Assembly (NCBI GenBank): GCA_964631295.1
Contig: CAZVXI010000188.1
Coordinates: 1 to 5,877 of the forward strand
Direction: 5' to 3'
Length of the DNA: 5,877 bases
Source: CAZVXI01 sp964631295
Lineage (GTDB): Bacteria; Planctomycetota; Phycisphaerae; Phycisphaerales; SM1A02
This document shows, piece by piece, positions 4,877 through 5,877 of the stretch. The notes beneath the pieces are model-generated. The model saw only the letters and a program-made list of their open reading frames with translations. It had not been told where the DNA came from and did no database searches. The number at the start of each line of letters is the position of its first letter. Positions within the stretch are counted from its first letter, which is position 1. The position numbers were made by a program, and so were the translations under genes.

Positions 4877-5877
4877 ATGGCCCGGATGCTTCAACTTGCT
4901 CTGCAACACACGGCACAGGAGTTCTGCGATCGTTCTGAATGCTCGGAGCCCGAGGCGTTGCGACGCTATCGCGATCTGCATCGCACTGGGCAATGCGTTG
5001 ATGAACTCTCGCCGATCACGCAGGTGATCGATTCCGACGGGACAGAGAAGTTCGTCCTTCGCTTCCCCGAGGGGCTTGAGACTGAGTCGGTGATCCTCTC
5101 CTATCAAGGAAGTTCTGGCAGGCCGAGGACGACCCTGTGCGTGTCATCGCAAATAGGCTGCGCGATGGGTTGTACGTTCTGCGAAACAGCGCAGATGGGG
5201 CTGATGCGGAATCTGACTGCCGCGGAGATTGTGCAGCAGTGGTTCGTAGCGCGTCATGTGCTTCATCACTCGATTGACAATGTCGTCTTCATGGGAATGG
5301 GTGAACCGCTCGACAATCTCGATTCAGTGCAACAGGCGATTCGCGTTCTGACTGATCGAAACGGGCCCGCGATAGCACCGGCGCGGATCACAGTTTCGAC
5401 AGTGGGACGCGTGGCAGGGATTGAACGTCTCGCGCAGTTTGCCAACACATCAGGTCGGAAGAAGTTGAAACTTGCAGTGTCGGTGAACGCTCCAAACGAT
5501 TCGGTCCGGTCGCAGATCATGCCGATCAACCGAGCGGAACCGATGATTGACCTTCGACGCGCGATGGTCAGTTGGGGCCGACGAGTTTTTGTGGAATATG
5601 TGCTCATACCCGGCGTCAACGATGGTACAGAACACGCACGCGAACTCGGCGAGTGGCTTGCTTCTATCAACTGTACGCTCAACGTGATTCCATACAACCC
5701 GCGACATGATTCGCCTTGGCCAGCACCGGATGAGACGCTCGTGTATCGGTTCATCTCGCAACTTGCTGCGGCAGGTACACGAGTAAGGCGGCGTCAGACG
5801 AAGGGCAGGCCGATGTTCGCCGCATGCGGGCAACTCGGCAATGAACAGATCCGAGGCCGACGATGCGTGCCGCTCAC
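4877..5877 (+). CDS. rlmN: RlmN-family radical SAM RNA methyltransferase (3' end outside window)
   Basis: RlmN enzymes methylate C2 of A2503 in 23S rRNA and, in some bacteria, A37 of certain tRNAs, through a methyl-cysteine intermediate. The 333 visible residues carry the full active site. The [4Fe-4S] motif C-x3-C-x2-C is Cys95/99/102. Cys88 in LCVSSQ keeps the 7-residue spacing of catalytic Cys118 to the cluster in E. coli. SAM-site motifs are GMGEPL (140-145), VSVNAPND (201-208) and NVIPYNP (269-275). The methyl-accepting Cys317 lies in AACGQL. Two differences stand out: only 87 residues precede Cys88, about 30 fewer than in E. coli, so the N-terminal accessory domain is shortened; and the stretch before AACGQL reads KGRPMF in place of the usual D-I/V-containing sequence. 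The related Cfr family (C8 methylation) is less likely but not excluded. It starts 3 nt after the LAB_N stop with no strong Shine-Dalgarno, so translation is probably coupled; ATG 4886 is an alternative start. Confidence 0.88.
   Translation, partial: MARMLQLALQHTAQEFCDRSECSEPEALRRYRDLHRTGQCVDELSPITQVIDSDGTEKFVLRFPEGLETESVILSYQGSSGRPRTTLCVSSQIGCAMGCTFCETAQMGLMRNLTAAEIVQQWFVARHVLHHSIDNVVFMGMGEPLDNLDSVQQAIRVLTDRNGPAIAPARITVSTVGRVAGIERLAQFANTSGRKKLKLAVSVNAPNDSVRSQIMPINRAEPMIDLRRAMVSWGRRVFVEYVLIPGVNDGTEHARELGEWLASINCTLNVIPYNPRHDSPWPAPDETLVYRFISQLAAAGTRVRRRQTKGRPMFAACGQLGNEQIRGRRCVPL

Noticed and set aside
5266..5754. Minus-strand open frame opposite the RlmN-like gene
   Set aside because: It is covered by catalytic motifs of the radical SAM gene on the plus strand and has no coherent domain itself.

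Overview
The window is a dense, moderately GC-rich bacterial chromosomal segment. It has seven protein-coding genes, short intergenic gaps, and no recognisable RNA genes, insertion sequences, CRISPR or phage parts. A lipobox lipoprotein and a LAB_N (lipid-A-disaccharide synthase N-terminal family) membrane protein indicate a diderm (Gram-negative type) cell. The gene combination and protein style would suit a Planctomycetota/Phycisphaerae-like organism, but that placement is an impression and no phylogenetic marker here proves it.

Left part (about 1-1104, + strand): the 3' end of one gene and a complete second gene encode related small secreted proteins. They share a beta-rich C-terminal pattern and look like a tandem duplication. 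The complete one is a predicted lipoprotein. Their function is unknown.

Middle part (1129-3480, - strand): a two-gene operon for L-threonine breakdown. The upstream gene is an SDR-type (epimerase-like) L-threonine 3-dehydrogenase, which makes 2-amino-3-oxobutanoate. The downstream gene is kbl, a PLP enzyme that cleaves this with CoA to glycine and acetyl-CoA. The first product is unstable, so the 27-nt gap between the genes makes functional sense.

Right part (3606-5877, + strand), divergent from the threonine operon across a 125-nt intergenic region: a DPM1-like family 2 glycosyltransferase overlaps by 4 nt a small stand-alone LAB_N membrane protein. Three nucleotides after that comes an RlmN-family radical SAM methyltransferase that runs off the window. 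The first two probably form a lipid-linked sugar module of the envelope. The third belongs to RNA modification and may only be co-transcribed.

The points most worth a second look are the GT2/LAB_N pair, the RlmN homologue with a shortened N-terminus and altered C-terminal loop, the single in-frame amber codon separating the LAB_N and RlmN-like frames, and the tandem secreted paralogues. I did not find a clearly new multi-gene system.
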